Shown piece after piece: positions 51,801 to 61,683 of a stretch of DNA of 64,000 nucleotides. The stretch is from positions 620,001-684,000 of the forward strand of contig NZ_CP014327.1 in the NCBI RefSeq assembly GCF_000812665.2. The letters run 5' to 3'. The first letter of the stretch is position 1, and the number at the start of each line of letters is the position of its first letter. The stretch comes from Falsihalocynthiibacter arcticus. Lineage in GTDB: Bacteria; Pseudomonadota; Alphaproteobacteria; Rhodobacterales; Rhodobacteraceae. The notes below the pieces were generated by a model, which saw nothing but the letters and a program-made list of their open reading frames with translations, had not been told where the DNA came from and did not search any database. The position numbers were made by a program, and so were the translations under genes.

Positions 51801-53497
51801 TCAGGAAGGGGTAGAAAGAATGATATCAGCAACCTTTTCGGCCATTGCTATCGTAGTAATGTTGGTATTTGCCGCGATGACTGAAGGCATGGCCGAAGCA
51901 TCCACAACCCGCAGACCTTCGACGCCACGCACGCGGCATTCTGGGTCAAGGACAGCCATGGGATCGTTGTCGGCCCCAATTTTGCAGCTACAAGACACAT
52001 GCCAACCAGACCAAACAGCCTCACGTGCCCAATCTACTATAGAATCTCTGTTCTGGATCATGGCGTGCATGCGATCCTGTGTGCCGAACTTTAGCTTCAA
52101 CAAGGTATCTCGGAAGAATGGCACATAGTCGAACATCAACGCGGCGGAGCCCGTTTTGATATAGTTGGAAGGTTTGCGCACAGACAGTGACCGTGCCTCT
52201 TCGGTGTAGCCCGAAAGGAACCATGTATTCACATGAGAACGCACACGCGTGTCTTCCATGATCCGGTAAAGGCGTTCGAAGCCGTCCACCAGACGCATAA
52301 GATCACGTTCATCCCCCCGAGATTGAGATCAACACATGGTTCGTCTCGCCAATCGGCAGAGTTGAGCGTCACACGGCCCTGAGAGTAACTTTTATTGACA
52401 CAGACGTTCAGCGCGCCCATCGCTTTTCCCAGCGGATGCCATCCCGCGCGGTTCACTGGCATCATCAACATGTCGGATGGGGTGCACCCCTCATACCCAG
52501 AAGAATAACGGGCACCGAGGAAAATGTGCCTGCGCTGACCTGCCTTTAATCGCGCCGATTTTTTGAAATGCGCGCCAACTGCAATATGGGGGTGATCCAT
52601 GAGGTTTTCACCTACCCCAGGAAGATCAGCCACCACCTTGATCCCATGGCGCTTCAATTCGTTCGCAGGGCCAATCCCTGCCCGCATCAAAATGGCCGGA
52701 GTATGCAGGGCTCCCGCGCAAACAATGACCTCTTTGGCATGCCAAACTTTTGAGGGGCCATCACTTGAATGCGCCCTTACACCAGTGATGCGATTACCAT
52801 CAAGTTCCAGCGCTTCTACCTGAGTTTCCGCAAAAATATGCAAATTATTGCGCGCCCGTACTTCCTTTGTAAGATAACCGATAGCGGTTGAAACGCGTCG
52901 GTCATTTTCATTGGACAACGGCAGTGGAAAACTCCCATCCGAAAAAGAAGCATTGTAATCCGCTTGATAGGGCAACTCGTCAGAAATCACATCCATCACC
53001 GACTTGGTGAAGCCCGCCCAGTCTTCTGGAAATACGCGACGGATCGGGATCGGGCCCGTGTCGTTATGGAGATCACCCTTAAAGTCGAGGTCGCGTTCTA
53101 GCTTCTTGAGATAGGGCAGCATGCCATCCCAACCCCATCCGGTAGCGCCATTCGCCTCCCATTCATCATAATCAGCGGGAAGACCGCGCACCGCAAACTG
53201 CCCGTTTATGGATGATCCACCGCCCATAACTTTAGCTTGCTCCAATCGGGTTGGAGGAACTTGGGCGCTGTTTGATCGCGGGTTCTTTGCGAAGACGCGT
53301 AAAGTTGACCAGTGGTATTTCGGGTCGAAATAAGACAGCCCTGGATAACTGTCGGCGATTACTTCGGGAACATCGTCCGGCGGCGTATCAGGACCAGCCT
53401 CGATAAGTGCGACCTGTTTGGACAGGTCGGCAGACAAGCGACCGGCCAACGTAGCCCCGGCCGATCCTCCGCCCACAATAACAAAATCGAATTTCAT
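51801..53497 (-). pseudogene. GMC-family oxidoreductase with a one-base frameshift
   Basis: Two frames, 53497 down to about 52315 and 52310 down to 51801, make one GMC flavoenzyme (choline/alcohol dehydrogenase type) of about 565 residues. N-terminal FDFVIVGGGSAGATLAGRL, the signature KVMGGGSSINGQFAVRG, ICAGALHTP-like VIVCAGALHTPAILMRAGIG, and C-terminal WHVSCSCKIG...GVEGLRVVDASAMPSVIAANTN. The active-site His lies in WHVS. The break is at a six-C run on the plus strand (52313-52318); one extra base gives VDLNLGGDERDLMRLVDG. It would oxidise an alcohol whose aldehyde the next-encoded dehydrogenase could take. It may be intact if the run was miscounted. Confidence 0.85.
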
Positions 53498-53507
53498 CAA
53501 ATCACCC

Positions 53508-54986
53508 TCAGTGATAATTGATCCACACCGCTTTTTCGCGGGTGAATGCCTCAAAACCAGCGCGGCCCATGTCCTTACCAAAACCGGACCCTTTAAAGCC
53601 GCCTGCCGTATAGGTAAACTCTGGATCGCGACCATGTTGGTTCACAAAGACCATGCCAGCCTCAACTTGATCCACGACATGCATAGCCTCGCGCATGTCG
53701 GTTGTATGAACCGAAGCTGCTAGGCCATAGACAGGGTGTTGAGCTTGAGTGATTGCGTCTTCAAGGTCGGCAAAGCGGGAAATGCTTACGACTGGGCCAA
53801 AAAACTCATCGGTGAACCCGATGTTTTCGCGTGACACGTTGGTAAATATGGTCGGCGCATAAAAGTTGCCTTCGTTCACTGCTTCTAGACGTGCGCCACC
53901 CGCCAAGAGTTCAGCACCTTGTTTGATGGTCTCCTGCACCATGCCATCGATGCGATTTAGTTGCTTGGCCGAGATTATCGGCGCAAAGGTGGTGTTCGCA
54001 TCCCATGTCGGTCCGGGTTTGATCTTTTTCGTGCGCGCAATCACCTTTTCTGTCAATTCGTCGGCAATACAATCCTCAATCAAAAGCCGCGACGGCAAAG
54101 TACAAACCTGCCCTGCATTAACCATAAAAGAATCTGCGACGCGGGTTGCGATCATATCCAGATCCCCTGCATTTCGTGTAATCACCTGTGGACTTTTTCC
54201 TCCTAGCTCAAGGATCACTGGTTTGATCCCTGAAAGGGCTGCTAGCGACATGATCGCTGCACCGGTTTGAGTGGAACCAGTAAACGAAATGATCTGAATA
54301 TCAGGATGCGATACAATTGCTGCTCCCGTGGTGTGTCCATATCCATTTACAACGTTGAACAGACCTGCTGGCAGACCCGCCTCGGAAGCAAGCTGCGCCG
54401 TTGCCAAAAGCGAATGGGGCGTAAGTTCGGAGGTTTTCATCACGACCGCATTACCTGCGGCCAAGGCTGCTCCGAATTTCCATGCCGCTGTAATCAATGG
54501 AAAGTTCCAAGGGACAATGGCCCCCACGATGCCATAAGGCTCGCGTTTAGTGAAACTTAACGTATCCGCCTTAGTTGCGGTCACAGTGCCTTCGAGCTTG
54601 TCGCAATATTCAGCGAAATACCGCACGACACCGGCTGTGCGCACAACGTCCCCCGTGATCGTACCCGAGACCAAACGCGCAGACCCCATGGCTTCAAGAC
54701 GCCCAAGATATTCGGCATTCTCTTCGATTTTGTCGGCGAACTTGAAAAGGACACGCGCTCTATCCCTTGGGGCCATTGTGGCCCATTTGCTTTTAGAGAG
54801 TGCCGCTTTTGCCGCTGCAACAGACATCTCCACGGAGTCCGCGCCGCCATCACTCAAAACACCCATCAGCTTCTCATCGGATGGGCGCAGTACGGTAATT
54901 TCCTCGCCGGGAAGTTCAACATACTTGCCACCAATATGGTGACCGGAGGGAACTTGGACTGTATCGGGATCGAAGCTAAGGGTCAT
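53508..54986 (-). CDS. NAD(P)-dependent aldehyde dehydrogenase
   Basis: 492 residues with catalytic Cys in NAGQVCTLPSR and general-base Glu in ILELGGKSPQVI; VPWNFPLITAAWKFGAALAAG and GSTQTGAAI are the cofactor and oxyanion regions. GAGGAAAAA precedes the ATG. It is ten bases upstream of the GMC oxidoreductase start on the same strand, so the two probably act in sequence on an alcohol-aldehyde-acid route. The substrate cannot be read from the sequence. Confidence 0.92.
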   Translation of the reverse strand: MTLSFDPDTVQVPSGHHIGGKYVELPGEEITVLRPSDEKLMGVLSDGGADSVEMSVAAAKAALSKSKWATMAPRDRARVLFKFADKIEENAEYLGRLEAMGSARLVSGTITGDVVRTAGVVRYFAEYCDKLEGTVTATKADTLSFTKREPYGIVGAIVPWNFPLITAAWKFGAALAAGNAVVMKTSELTPHSLLATAQLASEAGLPAGLFNVVNGYGHTTGAAIVSHPDIQIISFTGSTQTGAAIMSLAALSGIKPVILELGGKSPQVITRNAGDLDMIATRVADSFMVNAGQVCTLPSRLLIEDCIADELTEKVIARTKKIKPGPTWDANTTFAPIISAKQLNRIDGMVQETIKQGAELLAGGARLEAVNEGNFYAPTIFTNVSRENIGFTDEFFGPVVSISRFADLEDAITQAQHPVYGLAASVHTTDMREAMHVVDQVEAGMVFVNQHGRDPEFTYTAGGFKGSGFGKDMGRAGFEAFTREKAVWINYH

Positions 54987-55161
54987 GATTTTTCCTCATC
55001 ATTTTGGCCTCATTTCAAGGCACAGATATTGGATCACTGACACGCGTGTATCAGCGGATTATTGTGTCAACCGATGCGGTATCGGCCAATTGCGTAGACA
55101 GCATTTTGTGAGCTAGTCCATTACCCACAGCTCTTTGGCTGGGCGTGCCGGAGCAAAATTT

Positions 55162-56010
55162 TCAAGCGCTACCTTCTAGAAACGGGCGTAGAAGTGCAGC
55201 AGATTCATGGAAACGCCCAACAAAACTTTTGAGGCGGTCGTGCGTTGGATGTAAAAGTACTTCGCGTGGAGGGCCATCTTCGGCGATGCATCCCTGATCA
55301 AGAAAAATGACGCGATCCGCAATTTCAAACGCAAAGCCCAATTCATGGGTTACGATCACCATGGTCATGCCAGAATTTGCCAATGCGGTCATCGCCTTCA
55401 TCACCTCACCCACCAGCTCTGGGTCCAATGCAGAAGTTGGTTCATCAAACAACATCACTTCGGGGTGCATGGCCGACGCGCGCGCGATAGCCACACGCTG
55501 TTGCTGGCCGCCTGAAAGCTGCCTTGGGTATTTGCTTTCATGCCCTTCAAGGCCCATTTGCGCCAATAGGGAAAGCGCCTCTTTGCGTGTGTCATCGCGA
55601 TTAGCTTTTTTCACTGTAACTGGCCCCTCCATGACATTCTCGAGAGCAGTCATGTGTGGGAAAAGGTTAAACTGTTGAAAAACCATTCCAGTTTGCGAAC
55701 GAATTCGATTAACCGTGCTCGGCGAAACCAAATTCACACCTGGCCCAGTTGCGGAAGAAGCGCCGCCACTTGAGCCAGAGTCAAAAATATGCTCGCCGCA
55801 AATTTTGATCCGACCACTGGACGGTTTGTTGAGCAAATTAATACAGCGCAGCAAAGAGGTTTTACCCGATCCCGACGCACCTACAAGCACGACAACCTCC
55901 CCTTTTTGGACTTCAAAATCGATCCCTTTTAGCACCGCTTTGGTACCGAAGTGAAGATGCAGTCCCTCGATTTTCAAGAGCGCTTCGGATTGTGAATGTG
56001 AACCGTTCAT
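55162..56010 (-). CDS. Amino-acid ABC transporter ATP-binding protein (GlnQ/HisP type)
   Basis: 282 residues, some 30 longer than GlnQ because of a Ser/Gly-rich insertion ([20 protein letters not shown]) after the first beta sheet. Walker [11 protein letters not shown]-loop [13 protein letters not shown], signature [14 protein letters not shown], Walker [15 protein letters not shown] and the H-loop IVTHELGFA are intact. Its ATG overlaps the permease stop (ATGA), placing it in the importer operon with 56007-57604. Confidence 0.92.
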   Translation of the reverse strand: MNGSHSQSEALLKIEGLHLHFGTKAVLKGIDFEVQKGEVVVLVGASGSGKTSLLRCINLLNKPSSGRIKICGEHIFDSGSSGGASSATGPGVNLVSPSTVNRIRSQTGMVFQQFNLFPHMTALENVMEGPVTVKKANRDDTRKEALSLLAQMGLEGHESKYPRQLSGGQQQRVAIARASAMHPEVMLFDEPTSALDPELVGEVMKAMTALANSGMTMVIVTHELGFAFEIADRVIFLDQGCIAEDGPPREVLLHPTHDRLKSFVGRFHESAALLRPFLEGSA

Positions 56011-56663
56011 TTCACGGCCTCCGAGATTTTCTCAAGCCTGCGTGACAGCAAAGTCAGCGGCACGAGTATGATAAGGAACATGATGCCGACGAAAGTGTAG
56101 ACCTCCATTGGTCGATAGGTGAAGGAACTAATATAGCCAGCTTGATACAGAAGATCGGGAACAGTAATCATGGACATGAGCGTCGTATTCTTGATCTGAA
56201 TGATGGATTGTCCTGCCAATGGCGGGATCATGCGCCGGAAGGCCTGTGGAAGGATCACACGGCGCATCCGTTGACTGTATGTCATGCCAAGGGCGGTGGT
56301 TGCATCCGTCTGGCCGACATCAATGGATTGAACGCCTGCACGCAGAATTTCGGCGTAAAAGGCACCAGCATAAAGACTAAGACCAGCAAAACCTGCCCAG
56401 AACTTTGTAATAGATAGACCCGCAAAAATTGGTAAGGCATAGTAAATCCATAGCAGGATTACGAGCAGCGGGATGTTGCGAAAAATCTCAACGTAAATCC
56501 GTCCTAGTGCTGCAAGGGTCTTGGAACCAGTCAGTTGCATCAGCCCGACAGCGAGGCCTATGGCAAGCCCAGCAGAAATCGAGATGGCCGAGTAGAAAAG
56601 CGTGACCAGCAAGCCGTTCCAAAAGAGCATCCAGTTCTGGGTAATAACAGAAAAATCAAACAT
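56007..56663 (-). CDS. Amino-acid ABC transporter permease (HEQRO type)
   Basis: 218 residues from the ATG at 56663, which has GGAG upstream; an in-frame ATG five codons earlier is possible. Five or so membrane segments and the coupling motif [20 protein letters not shown] and [29 protein letters not shown] are typical of the His/Glu/Gln/Arg/opine permeases, which often work as homodimers. It acts with the ATPase and binding protein encoded on each side. Confidence 0.92.
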   Translation of the reverse strand: MFDFSVITQNWMLFWNGLLVTLFYSAISISAGLAIGLAVGLMQLTGSKTLAALGRIYVEIFRNIPLLVILLWIYYALPIFAGLSITKFWAGFAGLSLYAGAFYAEILRAGVQSIDVGQTDATTALGMTYSQRMRRVILPQAFRRMIPPLAGQSIIQIKNTTLMSMITVPDLLYQAGYISSFTYRPMEVYTFVGIMFLIILVPLTLLSRRLEKISEAVK

Positions 56664-56767
56664 GCGGGTCTCCGGCATAGACGTGTGTCATCCATGCATT
56701 TTGTTCTTGTTTGAAACCAGCTGACTTAAGATCACAAAGCCAGCTGGAGGAAGGGTAAAAGATCAGT

Positions 56768-57604
56768 TTAGAAGCTGAAACTTGAAGGCAGGATCGATAG
56801 ATCGATACCGCGATCTTCCCAAGACTTTTGAAGACGTCCTTGTGCCAAGCCAAGCGAACGCTGCTGTTGAACCCAGTTGGTTAAGAAGTTGATGTAGCCA
56901 GCATTTCCTGGCTTACGCGCCACAGCTAGGGTCGCAGGGTTGAGCAACATTGGTTCAGGAACAGACACATCCCCCAATGCAAGGTTTGAAATTTGAAGCG
57001 CATCAAAGACCGCGAGGAGGATACCATCTGCACGTTGCGCCTGAAGCTCCATGATCGCAAGATTGCGATCTTCAACGACGGTAATATTTGCTTTTGGTAG
57101 TAAAGCTTCAGCGACAACCTGCATCGTTGAGCCCTTTTGAACCACGATGGTTTTTTCGGGTGTATTCAGCTCAGCCCAAGTCGCAACAGGCGCCCCATCT
57201 GGAGTCAAAACTGCCCACGCATCGGTGAAAAGTGGTTCCCAAAGGTAATCGACAACCAATCCGCGACTTGGATTTGGGTTCACACCGATCGCAATGTCGA
57301 TTTTATTGGACTGAAAGTCTGCGGCAAGATTGCCCCAAGTCGTTTCGACGGTTTCCAACTCCACACCAAGCGCATCCGCAATATCTTGAAGGAAATCGAC
57401 GTAAAAGCCGCTCCATTCTCCAGTCGCCGGATCCTTAATATACCCAGGTTCTTCGCCGATCATCACGGGGATTTTCAGCTCTCCCGAAGAACGGATCTCC
57501 TCGATAACCGCGGAAGGGTTATCTTGAGCAATACCGGCTTGCGCCATTCCAAAAATTCCAACGCCCAAAATCGAGGCGCGGAGGATATTTACAATTTTGA
57601 ACAT
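56768..57604 (-). CDS. Amino-acid ABC transporter periplasmic binding protein
   Basis: 278 residues with a signal peptide (ASILGVGIFGMAQAGIAQ). The SBP family 3 pattern is clear: GELKIPVMIGEEPGYIKDPATGEWSGFYVDFLQDIADALGVELE and KIDIAIGVNPNPSRG. The ligand is probably a proline-, hydroxyproline- or other amino-acid-like compound, judged from the racemase gene next to it. It starts the importer genes of the minus-strand array. Confidence 0.9.
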   Translation of the reverse strand: MFKIVNILRASILGVGIFGMAQAGIAQDNPSAVIEEIRSSGELKIPVMIGEEPGYIKDPATGEWSGFYVDFLQDIADALGVELETVETTWGNLAADFQSNKIDIAIGVNPNPSRGLVVDYLWEPLFTDAWAVLTPDGAPVATWAELNTPEKTIVVQKGSTMQVVAEALLPKANITVVEDRNLAIMELQAQRADGILLAVFDALQISNLALGDVSVPEPMLLNPATLAVARKPGNAGYINFLTNWVQQQRSLGLAQGRLQKSWEDRGIDLSILPSSFSF

Positions 57605-57653
57605 GATTGTTAGTCTCCATCTGCTACTTTGTTTATGATTAGTCAGTGGCTTA

Positions 57654-58646
57654 TTACTGACTTAGGAAACCTCGAGTGAGGGGATCGCCTTTCTCGAGGA
57701 AAAGTATGCCCTGGGAGGTGATGTAAGCATCTCCCAGGATCACTATATTATAGCCGACACGACCCTCTTCAGTGGCCTTGTGATCAAGGCTGGCTATAAA
57801 TTCGACGCCGAAAATATTCTCAGCATAATAGTTTTGGTTTTCTTCCAATTGCCCACGGATCAAGAGCTGTGCCATCCGCGCGCTCGTTCCTGTCCCGCAC
57901 GGGGAGCGGTCAAATTTGTTGGGTGCAAGAACAAGCATATGGCGCGCACGATCATTTGCTTCTTCCTGATAAAAGAGAACAGAGGGCGCGGGATCATCGG
58001 CAAACATCGGCATAGTCTGGGTAATCTTTGATATGGCCTCTTTGATGCGCCACCCGATACCCAATGCAATCGAAGCCGATTTTGCCTCCAGAGAAATCCC
58101 AAGCGCTGTTGCGTCCACCATTGCATACCACATTCCCCCATAGAGAATGTCGCAAGTCACTGCTCCGACGCCTTCAACCTCAACCGTTAAATCGGCAAGC
58201 CCCATATATGCGGCAACATTACACAATGCGACACGTTCCAAACGTCCATCAGGCGACCAAACCAAAGCTACAGTCACCACACCTGCGGGAGTTTCCAACG
58301 TAAAACTATTGCCGATTTCGGGCGAGATCTCTCCAGTATGCGCGAGCGTTTTTGCATACCCAATCGTGCCGTGCCCACACATGCCCAAGTAGACATACGA
58401 AGACACAAAGATTGCTCCGAAGTCGGCAATTTTTGATTCAACCGGCACGAGTCCGACCATCGCCGCATGACCACGCGGCTCGTGCAAAAGGGCGGATCTT
58501 AGGTGGTCAAAACGCGCTTCCAAATCAAAACGTTTCTCCAAGACTGTGTCGCCTCGCAATGTCGGAACGCCACTTAAAATCACGCGGGTCGGATGGCCGG
58601 CCGTATGTGAATCGATATAGGAAAAAGCGCCTTCGAATTCCGTCAT
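57654..58646 (-). CDS. Proline racemase family enzyme, probable 4-hydroxyproline 2-epimerase
   Basis: 330 residues. Both active-site cysteines are present, Cys90 in MCGHGTIG and Cys250 in RSPCGTGTSA, which marks a racemase or epimerase and not the dehydratase subgroup, where the first Cys is Thr or Ser. IDSHTAGHPTRVI at the start and GDTVLEKRF are family features. It would convert trans-4-hydroxy-L-proline to cis-4-hydroxy-D-proline for the DadA-like enzyme. The ATG at 58646 has AAAGG upstream, and the GntR stop is two bases before it. Confidence 0.87.
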   Translation of the reverse strand: MTEFEGAFSYIDSHTAGHPTRVILSGVPTLRGDTVLEKRFDLEARFDHLRSALLHEPRGHAAMVGLVPVESKIADFGAIFVSSYVYLGMCGHGTIGYAKTLAHTGEISPEIGNSFTLETPAGVVTVALVWSPDGRLERVALCNVAAYMGLADLTVEVEGVGAVTCDILYGGMWYAMVDATALGISLEAKSASIALGIGWRIKEAISKITQTMPMFADDPAPSVLFYQEEANDRARHMLVLAPNKFDRSPCGTGTSARMAQLLIRGQLEENQNYYAENIFGVEFIASLDHKATEEGRVGYNIVILGDAYITSQGILFLEKGDPLTRGFLSQ

Positions 58647-58648
58647 GA

Positions 58649-59329
58649 TCAACCTTTTCCGAAGTGCTGCTCGATCGTGGCGCGTGATGACTGCCAGATC
58701 GTCGTAATTAGGTTTTCCGAGAGGGTTTTCGCATCTTCAGCCCGTCCATCTTCAATTGCCGCGAAAATGGCTCCAGTATCATCAAGAGACAACCGCACCA
58801 AATCACTCGCATTTTTATAAAGGTACAGACGGTAGCGCAGCGCCTGTTTTTCCAGACCTGAAATAAGGCGCCGCAAGGTCGTATCATCTGCCAACTTGTA
58901 AATTAATTCCGAACCGCGCACATCCATAGCGAAAAACGCGTCAGCATCTCGGGCTTCATGTGCGGTACGCATACCGTCAAAAACTTCTTTAAGTTGCTTT
59001 TTTCGGTCATTGAGTGGCGACCTCGCAGCAGCCTCAGACGCCAGCGCCTCAAGGGCCGCTCGACAGCGATAAACCTCATCAAAGTCGCGCAAAGACATTC
59101 TGGAAACCCAAATTCCCTTGCGGGCTTGCCGCATTACAAGGCCATCGCGCTCAAGGGCGCGCAACGCATCACGCACCGGAGACCGACTTACGCCATATCG
59201 CAACGCGATCTCCTCCTCTGTCAATCGCATAGCCGGCGCAAGCTCAAGCGTAACTATTGCCCGTTCAAGAACGGTGGTGAGGTTGTCGACAATGCCGGCA
59301 GAAAGGTTTTGAAAATTTGCATCCATCAT
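58649..59329 (-). CDS. GntR-family regulator with FCD domain
   Basis: 226 residues: an N-terminal winged helix (LTEEEIALRYGVSRSPVRDALRALERDGLVMRQARKGIWVS) and an all-helical FCD effector domain (FDEVYRCRAALEALASEAAA, AFFAMDVRGSELIYKLA). FCD regulators respond to organic acids or amino acids. It heads the minus-strand racemase/importer genes and is divergent from an aldehyde dehydrogenase gene, with a TGTATACA palindrome between, so it probably controls both directions. Confidence 0.92.
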   Translation of the reverse strand: MMDANFQNLSAGIVDNLTTVLERAIVTLELAPAMRLTEEEIALRYGVSRSPVRDALRALERDGLVMRQARKGIWVSRMSLRDFDEVYRCRAALEALASEAAARSPLNDRKKQLKEVFDGMRTAHEARDADAFFAMDVRGSELIYKLADDTTLRRLISGLEKQALRYRLYLYKNASDLVRLSLDDTGAIFAAIEDGRAEDAKTLSENLITTIWQSSRATIEQHFGKG

Positions 59330-59339
59330 GTAGACACCA

Positions 59340-59360
59340 TACTGTACTCTGTATACAATG
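59340..59360. promoter_or_regulatory. Probable GntR/FCD operator
   Basis: The perfect palindrome TGTATACA (59350-59357) lies 20 bases from the GntR start, with an additional half-like CTGTA just to its left. The size and the TGTA half-site are as seen in FadR-subfamily operators. Binding is inference. Confidence 0.5.
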
Positions 59361-59456
59361 CAAGAGCCTTAAAAAAGTTTGTGTAAAAAAGGCGTGCTCG
59401 AAACAAGCAACATCGGCGCCGAAAACTAATACGAACAATCCCAACTGGAGACTGAA

Positions 59457-60887
59457 ATGTATCAAGAAAAACTAGAACTTCTCATCGACGGGACATGGCG
59501 CCAAGGTAGTGAAGGAGTTTCTGAGCCGTTAATTAATCCTGCTACCGAAGAAACCCTATCTCACGTACCGCACGCCTCAACTTCCGACCTAGATCAAGCG
59601 CTTTCCGCAGCGGCCAAGGGTTTTAAAGTATGGAAAAAAAAGACCGCCGCCGAGCGGTATGCGGTGCTCTATAAAGCGGCCGAGCTAATTGAGGCCCGTA
59701 AAGACAGTATCGCGGAAGTGCTTTCCCTCGAAAACGGCAAGCCTGTAGCAGAGGCCGCCGGAGAAATCATGTTCTCTGCGGAGGCTCTGCGCTTCTACGC
59801 CGAAGAAGGTAAACGCGCCTACGGAAGAATAATCCCCTCGCGGACCCCTGGCGTTCGTCAAATTGTGATGAAAGAGCCAATCGGGCCCGTTCTGGCATTC
59901 ACAGCATGGAACTTCCCAGCATCAAATGTGATTCGCAAACTTGGCGGCGCGTTAGCAGCGGGTTGCTCTATCATCATCAAACCCGCAGAGGAAACGCCAG
60001 GAACCGCCGTTGCTTTTGGCCGTTGCTTACAAGACGCAGGTCTTCCAGATGGCGTACTCAACATAGTTTTCGGTGACCCTGCAGTCATTTCGTCCCATTT
60101 GATTGCCTCGCCAATCCCAAAAGCTGTCACACTTACAGGCTCCACCGCCGTTGGGAAGCTCTTGCAGAAACAAGCCGCCGATACCCTTAAGCGCTGCCTT
60201 ATGGAACTCGGCGGCCACGCTCCCGTGATCGTGCATAAAGATGCCGATCTGGAAAAGACGCTAGACATGATTGTCATGTTTAAATTCCGCAACGCAGGAC
60301 AAGTTTGCACATCACCAACCCGTTTCTATGTTCACGAGTCACTCTATGAAAAGGCCATCGCGGGTTTCGTGGAGCGGGTCAAAAAAATCAAAATTGGCCA
60401 AGGCAATGAAGAGGGCACCCAAATGGGGCCGATGATCGCGGAACGTCGGCTTGGCCTGATGGATGAACTGGTGCAAGATGCAGTACTCAACGGCGCGAAA
60501 ATCGTTACAGGCGGTGAGCGCCTGGATCGAAAAGGCTATTTCTATGCCCCTACCGTTCTGCGCGACGTGCCGGACACCGCACGCATAATGTCAGAAGAGC
60601 CTTTTGGTCCCATTGCCCCGTTCACTTCTTTCTCCGATTTCGAAACCCTTATGGAGCGTGCCAACTCAACCGTTTACGGCCTCGCTTCCTTTGTCTTCAC
60701 ACAAGACGGCGCCCTAGCACGGAAAACAGAAGAAGCTCTAGAGGCAGGTATGGTTGGCGTAAATTTCATGGGCATTTCTACCCCTGAAACTCCATTTGGC
60801 GGCGTTAACCAATCAGGCGACGGCTCGGAAAGCGGTATCGAAGGCCTCGAAGAGTATATGCGTGTAAAATTTATTGCCGAGCTTTAA
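59457..60887 (+). CDS. NAD(P)-dependent aldehyde dehydrogenase (succinate/ketoglutarate-semialdehyde type)
   Basis: 476 residues. Catalytic Cys in NAGQVCTSPTR and Glu in CLMELGGHAPVIV; TAWNFPASNVIRKLGGALAAGCSIIIKPAEETP and LTGSTAVGKLLQ form the cofactor site. The sequence pattern is close to GabD-like semialdehyde dehydrogenases, and alpha-ketoglutarate semialdehyde would be the expected substrate in a hydroxyproline pathway. GGAG precedes the ATG. It is transcribed away from the GntR gene and ends at a long inverted repeat. Confidence 0.9.
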   Translation: MYQEKLELLIDGTWRQGSEGVSEPLINPATEETLSHVPHASTSDLDQALSAAAKGFKVWKKKTAAERYAVLYKAAELIEARKDSIAEVLSLENGKPVAEAAGEIMFSAEALRFYAEEGKRAYGRIIPSRTPGVRQIVMKEPIGPVLAFTAWNFPASNVIRKLGGALAAGCSIIIKPAEETPGTAVAFGRCLQDAGLPDGVLNIVFGDPAVISSHLIASPIPKAVTLTGSTAVGKLLQKQAADTLKRCLMELGGHAPVIVHKDADLEKTLDMIVMFKFRNAGQVCTSPTRFYVHESLYEKAIAGFVERVKKIKIGQGNEEGTQMGPMIAERRLGLMDELVQDAVLNGAKIVTGGERLDRKGYFYAPTVLRDVPDTARIMSEEPFGPIAPFTSFSDFETLMERANSTVYGLASFVFTQDGALARKTEEALEAGMVGVNFMGISTPETPFGGVNQSGDGSESGIEGLEEYMRVKFIAEL

Positions 60888-60897
60888 CCCATTGCGA

Positions 60898-60950
60898 ACA
60901 GCACTCGCTATGCGTCGGCCCATTATTGGCCAACGCATAGCGAGTGCTGT
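60898..60950. terminator. Large hairpin between convergent genes
   Basis: An 18-bp perfect stem (60898-60915 with 60933-60950, arm ACAGCACTCGCTATGCGT) is extended by four more pairs after one mismatch, leaving a 7-base loop. It starts ten bases past the aldehyde dehydrogenase stop and probably serves as a terminator, though no T tract follows. Confidence 0.6.
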
Positions 60951-61035
60951 GAACTCAGGTTAGGTTGCGACATTTTTTCTACCTCAGTTTTCTTAGCTCC
61001 TCGGTAGAGGCTTCGGTCGGGGTGCGCCATCCCCC

Positions 61036-61545
61036 CTAGCTACTGCATTTGAGCAGTACAGGTGTTTTCACCTTCAACTCTTCGAAAGACTCGAGCTGGT
61101 TGGCTAAAACTTGAAAAACCAATCTGGCGTCCAGCTCAGGATCATTCACATGGCCAGCCTGAAGCTGTCCATCCCTATAATGCTTGACCAAGTGGTGGTA
61201 AGGGTTCCGCGGGAAGGCTAGTGGATTTAACCAGAGCGTGTCGATTGGGGCCTGCATAATCTTCGCTAGCCGAGGCCGGAGCGCAACAAGATGCGCTAAG
61301 TCGTGCTGTAGAAAATTATGGCCGACCGGGTGTGCAAAACCGTCAATTTCTTTCTCAAGACGATCGAGCCCTCTCTCAAGCTGCCCGTCCTTGGAGATCG
61401 CCACGACTTGCCCATCATGCCGAACAGCTGCAAACGCAAACACCTGCGCTGTCTTCGGATTTACTTCTAAATCAATCGACAGGCACTGCTCCAAAAGATC
61501 GCAGCCCTTACCTGATAGTCCGGAAGTGATGTGTAATTCATTCAT
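61036..61545 (-). pseudogene. Truncated N-terminal exonuclease domain of a RecQ-like helicase
   Basis: 169 residues that resemble only the beginning of a much larger helicase: SIDLEVNPKTAQVFAFAAVRHDG (3'-5' exonuclease start with the acidic pair), GHNFLQHDLAHLVALRP (second acidic residue region) and DTLWLNPLAFPRNPYHHLVKHYRDGQL. The stop TAG comes where the full proteins continue for over a thousand residues. The remaining helicase is not in the window, so this is a leftover of a deletion. The family call is by motif recognition. Confidence 0.6.
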
Positions 61546-61683
61546 TTGGAACGAAGAAATACAATTCTCGCTATTTGCGCAATCGGAATATCAGGCGACC
61601 TTAGAATACCGACGATGTCAATGTTGGCAGCAGGCGCATTTAGTTTTTCTACTAGCAGATTAGTAACCCATTTTTTGACGATA

